Positions 24,006 through 33,100 of a stretch of 33,138 nt of DNA are shown here, one piece after another. This DNA is from Nannocystis exedens. Lineage in GTDB: Bacteria; Myxococcota_A; Polyangia; Polyangiales; Polyangiaceae. The translations under genes and the position numbers were made by a program. How positions within the stretch are numbered: the first letter of the stretch is position 1; the number at the start of each line of letters is the position of its first letter. Under the pieces are notes generated by a model that had not been told where the DNA came from, made no database searches, and saw only the letters and a program-made list of their open reading frames with translations. Location: positions 1 to 33,138 of the forward strand of contig CAMAVR010000041.1 of the NCBI GenBank assembly GCA_945861885.1, written 5' to 3'.

Positions 24006-25172
24006 CTAACGGATTGCTTCGAACAGGCCGGCAGCGCCCATTCCTCCACCGATGCACATCGTTACGATGGCGTAGCGGCCATTTCGTCGCCGCAATTCGT
24101 ACAGCGCCGATGCCGCAAGCTTCGCCCCGCTGCAGCCAAGCGGATGACCTAGCGCGATTGCGCCGCCGTTGACGTTCAGCTTGTCGTCCGGAATTTCGAG
24201 CGTTCGCTGCACGTAGACCGACTGGCTTGCGAACGCCTCATTGACCTCAAAGAGATCGATGTCGGTCATTTTTAGGCCTGTTTTCTCGAGCAATTTGCGA
24301 ACCGCTGGAATTGGCCCGATTCCCATCAACGCTGGGTCGACGCCCACCGTTACGAACGAACGCATGTAGCCGAGCCCTTTGATGCCGAGCGAATCGGCTT
24401 TCGCCTTGCTCATCACGAGCGCGGCGGCTGCGCCATCTGACAACGGCGAGCTATTGCCCGCCGTGACCGAACCGGTCTGCGAAAACGCCGGCTTGAGCTG
24501 CGAGAGCCCTTCGGCCGTCGTCTCTCCGCGCACCAACTCGTCGCGACGAAAATCAAACGTTTCACGCGTATTTCCGACGTAGCGCGGCGCGTGGACTGTA
24601 ACGATTTCATCCTCGAATTTGCCTGCTTTTTGTGCGGCCGCGGCCTTTTGCTGGCTGCGGAGCGCAAACGCATCCTGGTCGGCACGCGAGACGTTGTATT
24701 CGCGCGCGACATTTTCTGCGGTAATCCCCATCGGCGTATAAACCGATGCGACGCGCGCGATCGCTTCTGGCGATGCGCTTAACTTGTTGCCGATCATCGG
24801 CACCATCGACATCGACTCAACGCCGCCGGCAATCACGACGTCGTTCGACCCCATCGCGATCGACCCTGCAGCGAGCGCAATTGCTTGCAGACCGCTTGAG
24901 CAAAATCGATTGATCGTCATCGCGCTCGACTCGATCGGAAGCCCCGCCAAGAGCCCCGCGACACGCGCGACGTTCAGCCCTTGCTCCCCTTCGGGCATCG
25001 CGCAGCCGAGAATCAGATCTTCGATGTCGTTCGCGCTAATTTGCGGCACGCGCTTCAAAAGAGCCGCCACCACTTCGCCTGCAAGCTCGTCTGGTCGCTT
25101 ATGGGCTAGAGAGCCTTTTTGCGCCCGACCGACCGCCGAGCGTACCGCCTCTGCAATCACAATGTCAGTCAT
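24006..25172 (-). CDS. fadA: Acetyl-CoA acyltransferase (3-ketoacyl-CoA thiolase)
   Basis: Cleaves 3-ketoacyl-CoA with CoA in the last step of fatty-acid beta-oxidation. The 388-residue protein has the nucleophile Cys91 in NRFCSSGLQ, the GHPLG His343 and the second catalytic Cys373 in CIGGGMG, with NEAFA before them. It begins 10 nt after the fadN stop; AAGGAG (25179-25184) overlaps that TAA and serves as Shine-Dalgarno, showing a fadN-fadA operon. Degradative rather than biosynthetic function is supported by this pairing. Confidence 0.95.
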   Translation of the reverse strand: MTDIVIAEAVRSAVGRAQKGSLAHKRPDELAGEVVAALLKRVPQISANDIEDLILGCAMPEGEQGLNVARVAGLLAGLPIESSAMTINRFCSSGLQAIALAAGSIAMGSNDVVIAGGVESMSMVPMIGNKLSASPEAIARVASVYTPMGITAENVAREYNVSRADQDAFALRSQQKAAAAQKAGKFEDEIVTVHAPRYVGNTRETFDFRRDELVRGETTAEGLSQLKPAFSQTGSVTAGNSSPLSDGAAAALVMSKAKADSLGIKGLGYMRSFVTVGVDPALMGIGPIPAVRKLLEKTGLKMTDIDLFEVNEAFASQSVYVQRTLEIPDDKLNVNGGAIALGHPLGCSGAKLAASALYELRRRNGRYAIVTMCIGGGMGAAGLFEAIR

Positions 25173-25182
25173 CGCTCTCTCC

Positions 25183-27555
25183 TTAGTTTCTCAACGGTTT
25201 GTTGTTCATGAGCATCGATTGAATTCGCTCTTGCGATTTCGGCTCGCCACACAAGCTTACGAACGCTTCGCATTCGAGTTCGAGGATTTCGTCTTCGGTC
25301 ACTTCGTGAGTTGCACCGCTTACTCCGCCGCAGAGCACGTTTGCGAGCTTAACTGCGATTGTCGCATCGTGCTTTGTTGCAAAACCGCCAGCGACGAGCG
25401 TATCGACCATCATTGTCAATGTCGCTATCCCGCTTTCGCCCGGTAGTACATACGCCTTCGGAATCGGCGGATGGTAGCCGGAATTTGCGATGCCGAGCGC
25501 CCTTGCTTTGACTTCGGTCACTTGGCGTGCGCGGTCGAACGAGACGCCGTCAGAGTGCCTGAAATATCCGAGCGCTTTCGCTTCGTCGGCACTTGTCGCA
25601 ATTTTTGCCATCGCAATATTCTTGAACACTGAAATTACGAATTCGTAGCTCGTCAGGTTGGTCCCTTCGGGGATCGCTTCGAGCGCGCGCCACAGCATGT
25701 TCATCGTCCCCGCGCCGCCCGGAATGAGCCCGACGCCAACTTCAACAAGCCCACTGTATGTCTCGGCCGCCGCTTGGACGCCGGTGCAGCCAAAGCAGAG
25801 CTCGAGACCACCGCCGAGCGTCATCCCGTAAGGAGCTGCGACAATTGGAACGCTGGCGTATTTCATCCGCTGCACCGCCGATTGGTACCCTTTTACCATC
25901 GTACGGATCGCCTCCCACTGCTGCTGGGCCGATGCCATCGCCACGAGGAGCAAGTTTGCGCCGACGCAAAAGTGCTCGCCCTGATTTGCGATGACCATCG
26001 CGCGAAATTCGTTTTCGGCTTTTTCGACCGCCATCGGCAACATCGAAATCACGTCGGGGTCGATGCTGTTCGCTTTGGTCTTGAACATGACGCCAAGGAC
26101 GCCGTCGCCCAAATCCCACGCTTCGGCGCCGTCGTTCTTGAGCACCGGCGCAGAGCCGCGACGCAGAATTTCGAATGTCGCCGTTCGCGGATCGGTCGCG
26201 CGCGAAATGTATTCGCCTTTGCGCAGATCAAAAACCGCGCCATCAGCGCGATAAAACGCCGTCGCCCCCGACGCGCGCATCTTTTTGATCGACTCGGGGA
26301 TCGCGAGCTTGTCTTTCTCCATTCGGTCGAGAACTTCGACAAATCCGACCGCATCCCACGTTTCAAATGGGCCGAGCTCCCAGTTGTAGCCCCACTTCAT
26401 CGCGTTATCGATGTCGACGATCGAATCGGCAATTTCGCCAATTCGCTTTGCTGAATAGATGAGCGATCGGGATGCCGCTTTCCATGCGAACTCGCCGCCT
26501 TTGCTGCGATCTTCAAAAAGCTTGCGCACACGCTCGCGCGGCGACTCAATTTTGCTGATCGATTTTGCGAGCTTCTTGATCTCTTCGTCGCCGGCTTTTT
26601 CTCGATACGCCAGCGTTTTTGGGTCGAACGTTTCGATCCCTTTTTCGCTCTTTCGGTAGAAGCCGCTCTTTGTTTTGTTGCCGAGCAATTTTCGCTCGAC
26701 CATCGTTCGCATGTACGGCGGAACTTTAAAAACTTCGCGCTCTTCGTCGCCGGCTAGCGCGGCGTAGCAGTTGTCGGCAACGTGGACGAACGTGTCGAGC
26801 CCGACAACATCGCCGGTTCTAAAGCTTGCGCTCTTTGGATGCCCCATCGGCACCCCCGTCAATGCATCGACATCTTCGGGCGTGAGGTTGTGCTCGAGCA
26901 TCAACTGAATCGTCGACATCATGGCGTGAACGCCGATGCGATTGCCGATGAAGTTCGGCGTATCTTTTCCGACGACGATCCCCTTACCGAGGCCATTTTC
27001 GCCAAAGGACGAAATGCGTTTCACCGTTGCCGGGTCGGTCTCGGGACCGGCCACGATTTCGAGCAGCTTCATGTACCGAACGGGGTTGAAGAAGTGCATG
27101 ACAAGAAAGCGCTTTTTGAAGCTCTCGCTTCGCCCAACCATCATCTCTTCGATGCGAAGACCCGACGTGTTTGACGCGATAACGCAGTCGGACGAAATCA
27201 CTTTTTCGAGCTTTTCGAAAAGCGAGCGCTTGTCGGCGAGACGCTCGATAATTGCTTCGATTACGAGGTCGCAATCGCCGAGGGTGCCGAGGTCGTCTTC
27301 AATGTTTCCGACCGTTACAAGGCGCGCGTAGCTCTTGTGAAAAAACGCGGCTGGGCGTGCTTTTAGCGCACGCTCGAGGCCGCCCGCGGCAAAGCGATTG
27401 CGCGCCGATCGGACAGATTTTTCAGCGGGCGGGAGGTCCGGCGGAACAATGTCGAGCAGGCGAACGCGCACCCCAGCATTGGCAAAGTGTGCGGCAATTC
27501 CGCTCCCCATTACGCCGGCGCCGATAACACCGACGCATCGAATCGGCTTAGTCAT
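25183..27555 (-). CDS. fadN: 3-hydroxyacyl-CoA dehydrogenase/enoyl-CoA hydratase fusion (FadN type)
   Basis: Bifunctional beta-oxidation enzyme of 790 residues. Domain order is dehydrogenase first: NAD-binding GVIGAGVMGSG (residues 9-19), catalytic His in VMHFFNPVRYMKLLEIV near 151 and the dehydrogenase C-domain to about 480. An enoyl-CoA hydratase/isomerase domain follows (about 500-720: GEHFCVGANLLLV, GMTLGGGLELCF, ETYSGLVEVGVGLIPGG). This order and length match Bacillus FadN, not E. coli FadB, where the hydratase comes first. The ATG at 27555 is chosen because AAGGAG (27560-27565) precedes it by 4 nt; the frame stays open to 27639. It is the first gene of the operon with fadA. No acyl-CoA dehydrogenase or fatty-acid regulator is adjacent. 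Confidence 0.94.
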   Translation of the reverse strand: MTKPIRCVGVIGAGVMGSGIAAHFANAGVRVRLLDIVPPDLPPAEKSVRSARNRFAAGGLERALKARPAAFFHKSYARLVTVGNIEDDLGTLGDCDLVIEAIIERLADKRSLFEKLEKVISSDCVIASNTSGLRIEEMMVGRSESFKKRFLVMHFFNPVRYMKLLEIVAGPETDPATVKRISSFGENGLGKGIVVGKDTPNFIGNRIGVHAMMSTIQLMLEHNLTPEDVDALTGVPMGHPKSASFRTGDVVGLDTFVHVADNCYAALAGDEEREVFKVPPYMRTMVERKLLGNKTKSGFYRKSEKGIETFDPKTLAYREKAGDEEIKKLAKSISKIESPRERVRKLFEDRSKGGEFAWKAASRSLIYSAKRIGEIADSIVDIDNAMKWGYNWELGPFETWDAVGFVEVLDRMEKDKLAIPESIKKMRASGATAFYRADGAVFDLRKGEYISRATDPRTATFEILRRGSAPVLKNDGAEAWDLGDGVLGVMFKTKANSIDPDVISMLPMAVEKAENEFRAMVIANQGEHFCVGANLLLVAMASAQQQWEAIRTMVKGYQSAVQRMKYASVPIVAAPYGMTLGGGLELCFGCTGVQAAAETYSGLVEVGVGLIPGGAGTMNMLWRALEAIPEGTNLTSYEFVISVFKNIAMAKIATSADEAKALGYFRHSDGVSFDRARQVTEVKARALGIANSGYHPPIPKAYVLPGESGIATLTMMVDTLVAGGFATKHDATIAVKLANVLCGGVSGATHEVTEDEILELECEAFVSLCGEPKSQERIQSMLMNNKPLRN

Positions 27556-27744
27556 GACTCTCCTTACAAATTGGTAAAAACGCGGGTGCCCTTGTAGCGC
27601 GTAAACGCGTCCGACGCCTACGCAATTGCTCGGCGGCACGCGTCGAGGCCCCCACTGGACGGTCCAAATCGGCCGCGCTTCTCAATTTGATCCAATATTA
27701 GTGAACAATTGCGTCTCGGTTAGAACCTGGACGTCAGGTACGCT

Positions 27745-27773
27745 TTGCCTACACCGTTCGCGTGGATCATAAC
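27745..27773 (+). promoter_or_regulatory. Possible promoter of the metalloprotease gene
   Basis: TTGCCT (27745-27750), a 17-nt spacer and CATAAC (27768-27773); 4/6 consensus in each box. The expected start near 27780 gives a leader of about 84 nt that includes GAGGA at 27852-27856. Confidence 0.35.
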
Positions 27774-27851
27774 TTGTTCTCCTGTCGCCGCACATGTCGG
27801 TGTGACTCCGACCGACGCAGTTTTCGTCGACCCGGGGGTACCAGGGGAACC

Positions 27852-27856
27852 GAGGA
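27852..27856 (+). promoter_or_regulatory. Shine-Dalgarno site fixing the metalloprotease start
   Basis: GAGGA, 7 nt before ATG 27864. It supports this start, which also places the lipoprotein signal peptide at the N-terminus, over the in-frame GTG at 27762. Confidence 0.65.
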
Positions 27857-27863
27857 AAAAACG

Positions 27864-30800
27864 ATGAAGCGAACGGCGATACTGCAAAGCGCGGCACTGG
27901 TTGCACTGAAAGTCTGTCTCATTGCGAGCGTCGTCGTTATTTCGGCCAGCTGCGCGACGGAGCGGAAGCCAATCAACCGCGTTCAAGCAAACGCCCTCGA
28001 TAAATCGTATTTTGTCCGCCCAAACGCAGCCGGTGAATACCGTGGCGGCGGCGACGACAGCGACTCCTGGTATTTCCTCGCGACCGTTACCGACACGCCC
28101 GTCGTCAATCGGTTTACAAAGTTCATCGGGTGGCACGGCCAGATGTTTCGGATCAAGTGGCGCGTCGAAGAGACGCAGCTGCTCGCGTTTCGCGAAGACC
28201 CCGACATTTTGGGCTCGGCCGATGAATCAGGCGGCCTCGTCGCGGCATTTCCGATTGACAAGCATTTTGACATTAGACGCTCGTACAACTCAGTTACTGG
28301 CGAAGAGCTGAACATTGTCGAAGAAAATACGCAAGATCGCCTGTGGCATCAGCGTCAATATATGCGGGTCGATTGGTCTAAAAACCATCTCGCAAACCGT
28401 TCGCTCGACTTCAGACTCGGTGAGACCGACACCCGAGGTTACGAGGCGAACTATTTTGTTCAGGATCCTAACGATGCCGATCATCCTGTCTTCGAAGACG
28501 GCTATTTCGACATCACCGCGAACTACACGCTTATCGCCGACTGGCTAAGCTGTTACACGGTCTACCGAAGTAGGGACTGCTCCGACGGCGACGTTAGGGC
28601 GCGCCTTTCGTTCCGAAAAGTTCCGGAGCGCGATTACGTTCCGCGCGAATATCCAGATCGTCAGCCGATCCTAAATGCAAAGGGCCAGGCAATTCTCGAC
28701 GCGGACGGCAGGGAGATTTCGCTCCCCGTCCACGATCAATTCGGCCTTTTCAGAACCGAACGTGCTGTCACCGACTCGCGTTTCGGCACGCTTGAAAAGC
28801 AATTCATTTACCGCGCCCATTTGTGGAACATTTGGCAAGAGTGGTTCGCCCGTGACGGTGAGGGGGAGATTGTCAAAGAGGGTGGGCTGAACAAACTTTT
28901 GCCGTTCAAAGAGCGAAAAATTCGTCCGGTCGTCTACCACTTGAACAGCGACTTCCCAGCCGAGTTGAAGTCGACGATGGCAGCGGCGGCCGATCAATTT
29001 GACGACGCTTTTCAAGAGGCGGTCGCGTCTACGCGGCTCATGGAATACAAAGGCGACGGAGCTGTGCTGGAATACGCCGAGCTTCGCGCCGAAGTTGCGG
29101 CGATGAAAGCTCGCGGCGAACGCGTCGTTTTCTTTTGCACCAACAGCCCCGTCATCGAAGGTGACCCGGTCGAGTGCGGTCCGCCGGGAACTGTGGCGCG
29201 AATCGGCGACCTTCGTTATTCGATCATCAATTGGGTGACGAAGCCATCTTACCTGCTCGGATTCGGCCCATCTTTTGCCGATCCGATCACCGGCGAGATG
29301 GTTTCGGCTGCAACGTTTTTGTACGGCACGTCGATCGACTCGTACGCTCAACGCGCGGTCGAGATGGTCAACTTGATCACCGGACGCACCAGCGGCGACG
29401 ACTTTCTGCACGGGGTTGATACCGATCGGTTCGCGCAGCAACTCAAAGATGCTCGGCTGCCTGGCCCAACCGAAAGCGCTGTAGTCGGGGCACCGGCAAA
29501 CGTGCCTGGGACGGCCACGTTTAATTTGGCTGCGGCGCAAACGTCGGTCGACGCAACGTTCGACCGCTCGCTTATGGGCGTTGTCGACGCAAAAGCGGCA
29601 TCTAAGGAGCTTGCGCTCGGAGGAGCGACGCCAAGGAGCAATCCGCTCGCCCGTCTTCGTGGAAGCCAATTCGAAGATATTTTGTTGAATAGCCCGGAGA
29701 TGAAACAGCTCTTCGACAAATCCGACAACGAAGCGCTTTCCGACAACGACGTCAAAACACTCCAAAGCCACCTTTTCGGAGCAAGCACCGACGCAAGTGA
29801 ACGGGAGCGTGAGCAGCTTCTTGGCACGCACGGGTGCCATTACATGGCTGAATTTGCTGACGGCGCCATCATCGGCCTCGCCCAAGAGCTCGCCAAGAAA
29901 TACCCCAAGCTTGGAAACGCGTCCGAAGATGCAAAGCGCGAAACCGAGATGTGGCAAGAAATTAGGCGCGCCATCACGCGCGGCGTCGGGCTCCACGAAA
30001 CGGGGCACAACATCGGTCCGCTTCGCCACAACTTTGAAGGTTCGTCAGACGCGCTCAACTTCTTTGACGAATATTGGGAGCTGCGCGGCGACAAAGCGAA
30101 CTTCGGAGACAAGCTGACCGACGAGCAGAACGCCAAGCGAATCTCTGAATACGAGTATTCGAGCATCATGGACTACGGTGCGCGATTTAACTCCGACATC
30201 CATGATCTCGGCAAGTACGACTACGCCGCAATCCGGTTCGCCTATGCGAACATGGTTGAAGCGTGGCCGAGCGGAAAGGTTATCGAACCGCTCTACACGC
30301 GTGACCCGGGATACGATCGGCTAAACACGTATCCGTCGTACAGCGCCGATTTGCTCGAAGCGATTAATCGTACAAACCGGCACTATACGCAGATTCCGAA
30401 GCAATTTAGCGACGGCCTGAAATCGTTGTCGCGATCTGGACGACAAATTCGCCGATTCGAAGATGTCGTCGCGAACGCCACTGCGCTCTACCGCAACAGC
30501 GCCAACCGAACACACCGCGTTCGGACTGGCTCATGGGCTCGCGAAGAAGGGCTCGGCATCGACGTTGTTCCGTACCGTTGGTGCGGCGACGAATATGCCG
30601 GGACCGCCGGGCGACCGATGTGTCAACGATGGGACCGCGGCGCCGATGCGTTCGAAGTCGTCCACGACGCGATGACGCAGTACAAACAGAACTACTTGTT
30701 CGACGCGTTCACGCGCGGGCGAGTTGGCTCCTACAATTTTCAGTGGGGCTATTTTCAACGCGTTTTGCACCGGTACTTCTCGCACGTGCATCGTCATTAC

Positions 30801-31973
30801 GCGAACTGGTACTATTTCCGCGGGCAGCGTCAGCAGCTGTGGGATTCCGACCTCAATCGCGATCGCAATGGAGTGGCGCACGGGTACATCAGCGATCCTG
30901 ACTGGCTAAAAGACCCAAATGGCGGCCTTCCGGGGACACTCGCGGCTCGCTGGGGCTTGGACCAACTCATCAATGTCCTTTCGACGCCGCCGGTCGGCAG
31001 GTACGTGTTTGATGAGAAATCGAAGGCGTTCCGGCTCTCAAGCGACTCAACGCGAATTTGCGAAGGGAAAAATAAAGAGCTTGTGCGCTGCCCGTCAGAC
31101 GCGAAATCGCTCACCCTCGAAATCGATGATGGCGCGCGTTACCTATCGTCGCACTACGACAACGCGTCTGGAAGCAGCCGTCGATTCAACCTGATCAGCG
31201 CCGGCGCTGTGTACGACCGTATTGCCGCGATGATCACGCTGACAAGAAATGACGCAGTCTTCATCGGTGTCGACAAATTCAATAAGCCGGAGTTTGACGT
31301 CGGGTTTTACAACACGTTCCCGAAAAAGCTGACGGAGCTATTCGGTGGGTTTTTGAACGACTCGTACAATACGTTCGCGTGGCGTTACGAGCCCACACCC
31401 AAAAACGAACTGACCCCAAGGCTGCTGTCGCGTGAGCTTTTCGGCTCCGACGAAAACGTCGCGACCTTTGTAAAAGATGTCGATCCGTATTCGCTAGACC
31501 CGAATCCGACTGAACCGGAATTGAGAGGGCTCCCGATCAGTCCGATAACCGGAATCTACATGAAAGCGTTCGCCATGACACTTGCGATGGCACGGTTTCA
31601 GAGCGCCTATTCGCAAAGTTGGAACGACGCTGCGCGGATTTGGTTAAAAGGCAACGGCGACAGCTTTACGCCTGCAGCGGATGCGCCTCTTGTGTCCTTC
31701 ACCGACCCGTTTTCTCACCGCCAATTCGAAGCAGTCGTCTACGGCGACGGGCGTTCTAGCCCTGCTGCCGACATGATTCGCAAAGGCGATGAGTTACGCA
31801 AGCAGTACGAAGAAGCCGTGGAGACGGCTAGGACAGCGTTGCCTGCAGGGAAACGAACAGCTGAGGATGAAAAGGCTCGCGTTGAGGCCCAGCTGAAAGA
31901 GCACGTCAACACCGTGGATCTTATGCGCGGATTGCACGGCCTTCTATGGACCGCGTCTTATCGCGGCTTATAA
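27864..31973 (+). CDS. Very large lipoprotein zinc metalloprotease (HExxH, metzincin-like)
   Basis: A 1369-residue exported protein. The signal peptide (Lys2-Arg3, hydrophobic ALVALKVCLIASVVVIS) ends in a lipobox-like SASC with Cys30, so it is probably a lipoprotein. The zinc site is HETGHNIGPLRHNFEGS: His711, Glu712, His715 and His722. A downstream YSSIMDYG (Met769) looks like the metzincin Met-turn. The HNF after the motif and SIMDYG resemble the large zinc-dependent metalloprotease family with DUF4953/DUF5117 domains, whose motif normally reads HExxHxxGLRHNF; here one extra residue (Pro719) stands before LRH. The C-terminal 70 residues are charged and helical. The start at 27864 is set by the signal peptide and GAGGA. 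It is followed after 6 nt by the four-repeat gene. Substrates unknown. Confidence 0.82.
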   Translation: MKRTAILQSAALVALKVCLIASVVVISASCATERKPINRVQANALDKSYFVRPNAAGEYRGGGDDSDSWYFLATVTDTPVVNRFTKFIGWHGQMFRIKWRVEETQLLAFREDPDILGSADESGGLVAAFPIDKHFDIRRSYNSVTGEELNIVEENTQDRLWHQRQYMRVDWSKNHLANRSLDFRLGETDTRGYEANYFVQDPNDADHPVFEDGYFDITANYTLIADWLSCYTVYRSRDCSDGDVRARLSFRKVPERDYVPREYPDRQPILNAKGQAILDADGREISLPVHDQFGLFRTERAVTDSRFGTLEKQFIYRAHLWNIWQEWFARDGEGEIVKEGGLNKLLPFKERKIRPVVYHLNSDFPAELKSTMAAAADQFDDAFQEAVASTRLMEYKGDGAVLEYAELRAEVAAMKARGERVVFFCTNSPVIEGDPVECGPPGTVARIGDLRYSIINWVTKPSYLLGFGPSFADPITGEMVSAATFLYGTSIDSYAQRAVEMVNLITGRTSGDDFLHGVDTDRFAQQLKDARLPGPTESAVVGAPANVPGTATFNLAAAQTSVDATFDRSLMGVVDAKAASKELALGGATPRSNPLARLRGSQFEDILLNSPEMKQLFDKSDNEALSDNDVKTLQSHLFGASTDASEREREQLLGTHGCHYMAEFADGAIIGLAQELAKKYPKLGNASEDAKRETEMWQEIRRAITRGVGLHETGHNIGPLRHNFEGSSDALNFFDEYWELRGDKANFGDKLTDEQNAKRISEYEYSSIMDYGARFNSDIHDLGKYDYAAIRFAYANMVEAWPSGKVIEPLYTRDPGYDRLNTYPSYSADLLEAINRTNRHYTQIPKQFSDGLKSLSRSGRQIRRFEDVVANATALYRNSANRTHRVRTGSWAREEGLGIDVVPYRWCGDEYAGTAGRPMCQRWDRGADAFEVVHDAMTQYKQNYLFDAFTRGRVGSYNFQWGYFQRVLHRYFSHVHRHYANWYYFRGQRQQLWDSDLNRDRNGVAHGYISDPDWLKDPNGGLPGTLAARWGLDQLINVLSTPPVGRYVFDEKSKAFRLSSDSTRICEGKNKELVRCPSDAKSLTLEIDDGARYLSSHYDNASGSSRRFNLISAGAVYDRIAAMITLTRNDAVFIGVDKFNKPEFDVGFYNTFPKKLTELFGGFLNDSYNTFAWRYEPTPKNELTPRLLSRELFGSDENVATFVKDVDPYSLDPNPTEPELRGLPISPITGIYMKAFAMTLAMARFQSAYSQSWNDAARIWLKGNGDSFTPAADAPLVSFTDPFSHRQFEAVVYGDGRSSPAADMIRKGDELRKQYEEAVETARTALPAGKRTAEDEKARVEAQLKEHVNTVDLMRGLHGLLWTASYRGL

Positions 31974-31974
31974 T
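31947..31974 (+). promoter_or_regulatory. Promoter embedded in the end of the metalloprotease gene, leaderless
   Basis: TGGACC (31947-31952), a 16-nt spacer and a perfect TATAAT (31969-31974). The TAA stop codon of the metalloprotease (31971-31973) lies inside the TATAAT. The box ends 5 nt before the ATG at 31980, so the predicted transcript starts at or within a base or two of the start codon. Confidence 0.5.
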
Positions 31975-31979
31975 CCGGC

Positions 31980-33080
31980 ATGGCCATCGCACTAGTTCAA
32001 AATCTCGCCAACGAACTTTCAGCAATCACATCCGAATACGAATCGCATTTCGCGGGTCAGCCACGGCGGACCCGCGAAATCGCGAAAATCGACGACTTGC
32101 TCGCGCGCGCAAAACGCATTTTTGAGAGCGCCGATCAAATTCCGGTTGCCGCACGCGGGGCCGAGCTTGAGCAGGTGCGCCAGCACGCGCAAGAGTTGCT
32201 TCACTCGTACGCCGCCGAGCGCGCTGCAATTGTCGCAGCCAAATCGGCGACACCTGGCGACGAAGAGTTCGGCCATTTGGCGTCGCGCGCGAACATGATT
32301 TTCGCGCGCTACTATCGCCACTTTGCAAATCGTTCGCGCAGCACGCGCGACTCTGCCCTTTTGACTGAAATGCTTGATGACCTTGTTGCCATACGCAAGC
32401 AGATGTCGGCTTGCATTCAGGGGGGTGGCAAAGAGGGTTTTCGGCGCGATTTCGATCTCGTCGGCAATACGATCGAACTCTATCAAGTCGAGATCGGCGA
32501 AATTAATAAGGCGCAAACAAACGGCAGTTTGGACGAACGTGCAGGAGTGCTTGCGCACGTCGCAAACGATCAATTTGCGCTCTATCGCAATCACTTTGCG
32601 GGCCGCTCGCGCGCGACGCGAAGGCCAGCGCTTCTGCAGCGAATTGTCGACCAGTTGAAGTATTTGCGCGAGCGAATGACCGCGCTTAAAAGCGCGGGGC
32701 TGAAGCTCGAATCAAACGACAAAAACATCGATGTTGTGTCGCTCAATATTTCGTCGTTCGAGAAGGAGCTCGCCGAAGTTAAAGCGGCGCGCCAATCGAC
32801 CCAACTCGACGACATGCTCGGCATGCTTGGGTCGGACGCAAACGGGATCTTCGAAGAGTATCGCGACGGTTTTGCTGGCAAAGACAGAAAGTCGGTCGAC
32901 CTTCAAACGCTGAGCGCTTTATGCGATCGACTCGGAGAAATCGCGCGTCAGATGACCGACTTTTCGCGCGCGCACAACAGCGAGTCGAACGAGCAAAATA
33001 TCGATATCGTGATGACGCAGTTGGCGATGTTCGAATCGGAATACGAAGCGGTCAGCAGCCTTCAGGCGAAGCCTTCCTAA
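31980..33080 (+). CDS. Protein of four tandem ~91-residue helical repeats, unknown function
   Basis: A 366-residue, highly charged, apparently all-helical protein with no signal peptide or membrane segment. Four repeats are anchored by EYESHFAG (19-26), RYYRHFAN (110-117), LYRNHFAG (201-208) and EYRDGFAG (293-300), with periods of 91, 91 and 92 residues. Each anchor is followed by an Arg/Lys-rich RxRxTR-like turn (degenerate in repeat 4), then an LLxxxxDxL helix and, in repeats 2-4, IRxQM-like residues. Repeats 2-4 end in a second helix, best kept in 3 and 4 (NIDVVSLNISSFEKEL and NIDIVMTQLAMFESEY). Repeat 1 is the most diverged. I recognise no known family. It lies 6 nt after the metalloprotease, has no Shine-Dalgarno and has a TATAAT 5 nt before its ATG. 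Confidence 0.8.
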   Translation: MAIALVQNLANELSAITSEYESHFAGQPRRTREIAKIDDLLARAKRIFESADQIPVAARGAELEQVRQHAQELLHSYAAERAAIVAAKSATPGDEEFGHLASRANMIFARYYRHFANRSRSTRDSALLTEMLDDLVAIRKQMSACIQGGGKEGFRRDFDLVGNTIELYQVEIGEINKAQTNGSLDERAGVLAHVANDQFALYRNHFAGRSRATRRPALLQRIVDQLKYLRERMTALKSAGLKLESNDKNIDVVSLNISSFEKELAEVKAARQSTQLDDMLGMLGSDANGIFEEYRDGFAGKDRKSVDLQTLSALCDRLGEIARQMTDFSRAHNSESNEQNIDIVMTQLAMFESEYEAVSSLQAKPS

Positions 33081-33100
33081 CAAAGGCAGCGATTGCCGGT

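Larger units (their letters stand above)
27556..27863. other. Divergent intergenic region between fadN and the metalloprotease gene
   Basis: 308 bp without a gene. It holds the fadN ribosome-binding site (27560-27565), a dyad CGCGT-AA-ACGCG (27598-27609), a dyad TGGAC-G-GTCCA (27656-27666), an A/T-rich patch (about 27682-27712) and a candidate promoter for the metalloprotease (27745-27773). The two dyads lie on the fadN side and could be operators. I see no confident promoter for fadN. Confidence 0.45.

Noticed and set aside
28671..30029. A 452-codon open frame on the minus strand inside the metalloprotease gene
   Set aside because: It lies wholly antisense to a gene with a signal peptide and an intact zinc motif. 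Its translation has no recognisable motif, and such frames are expected opposite GC-biased codons.
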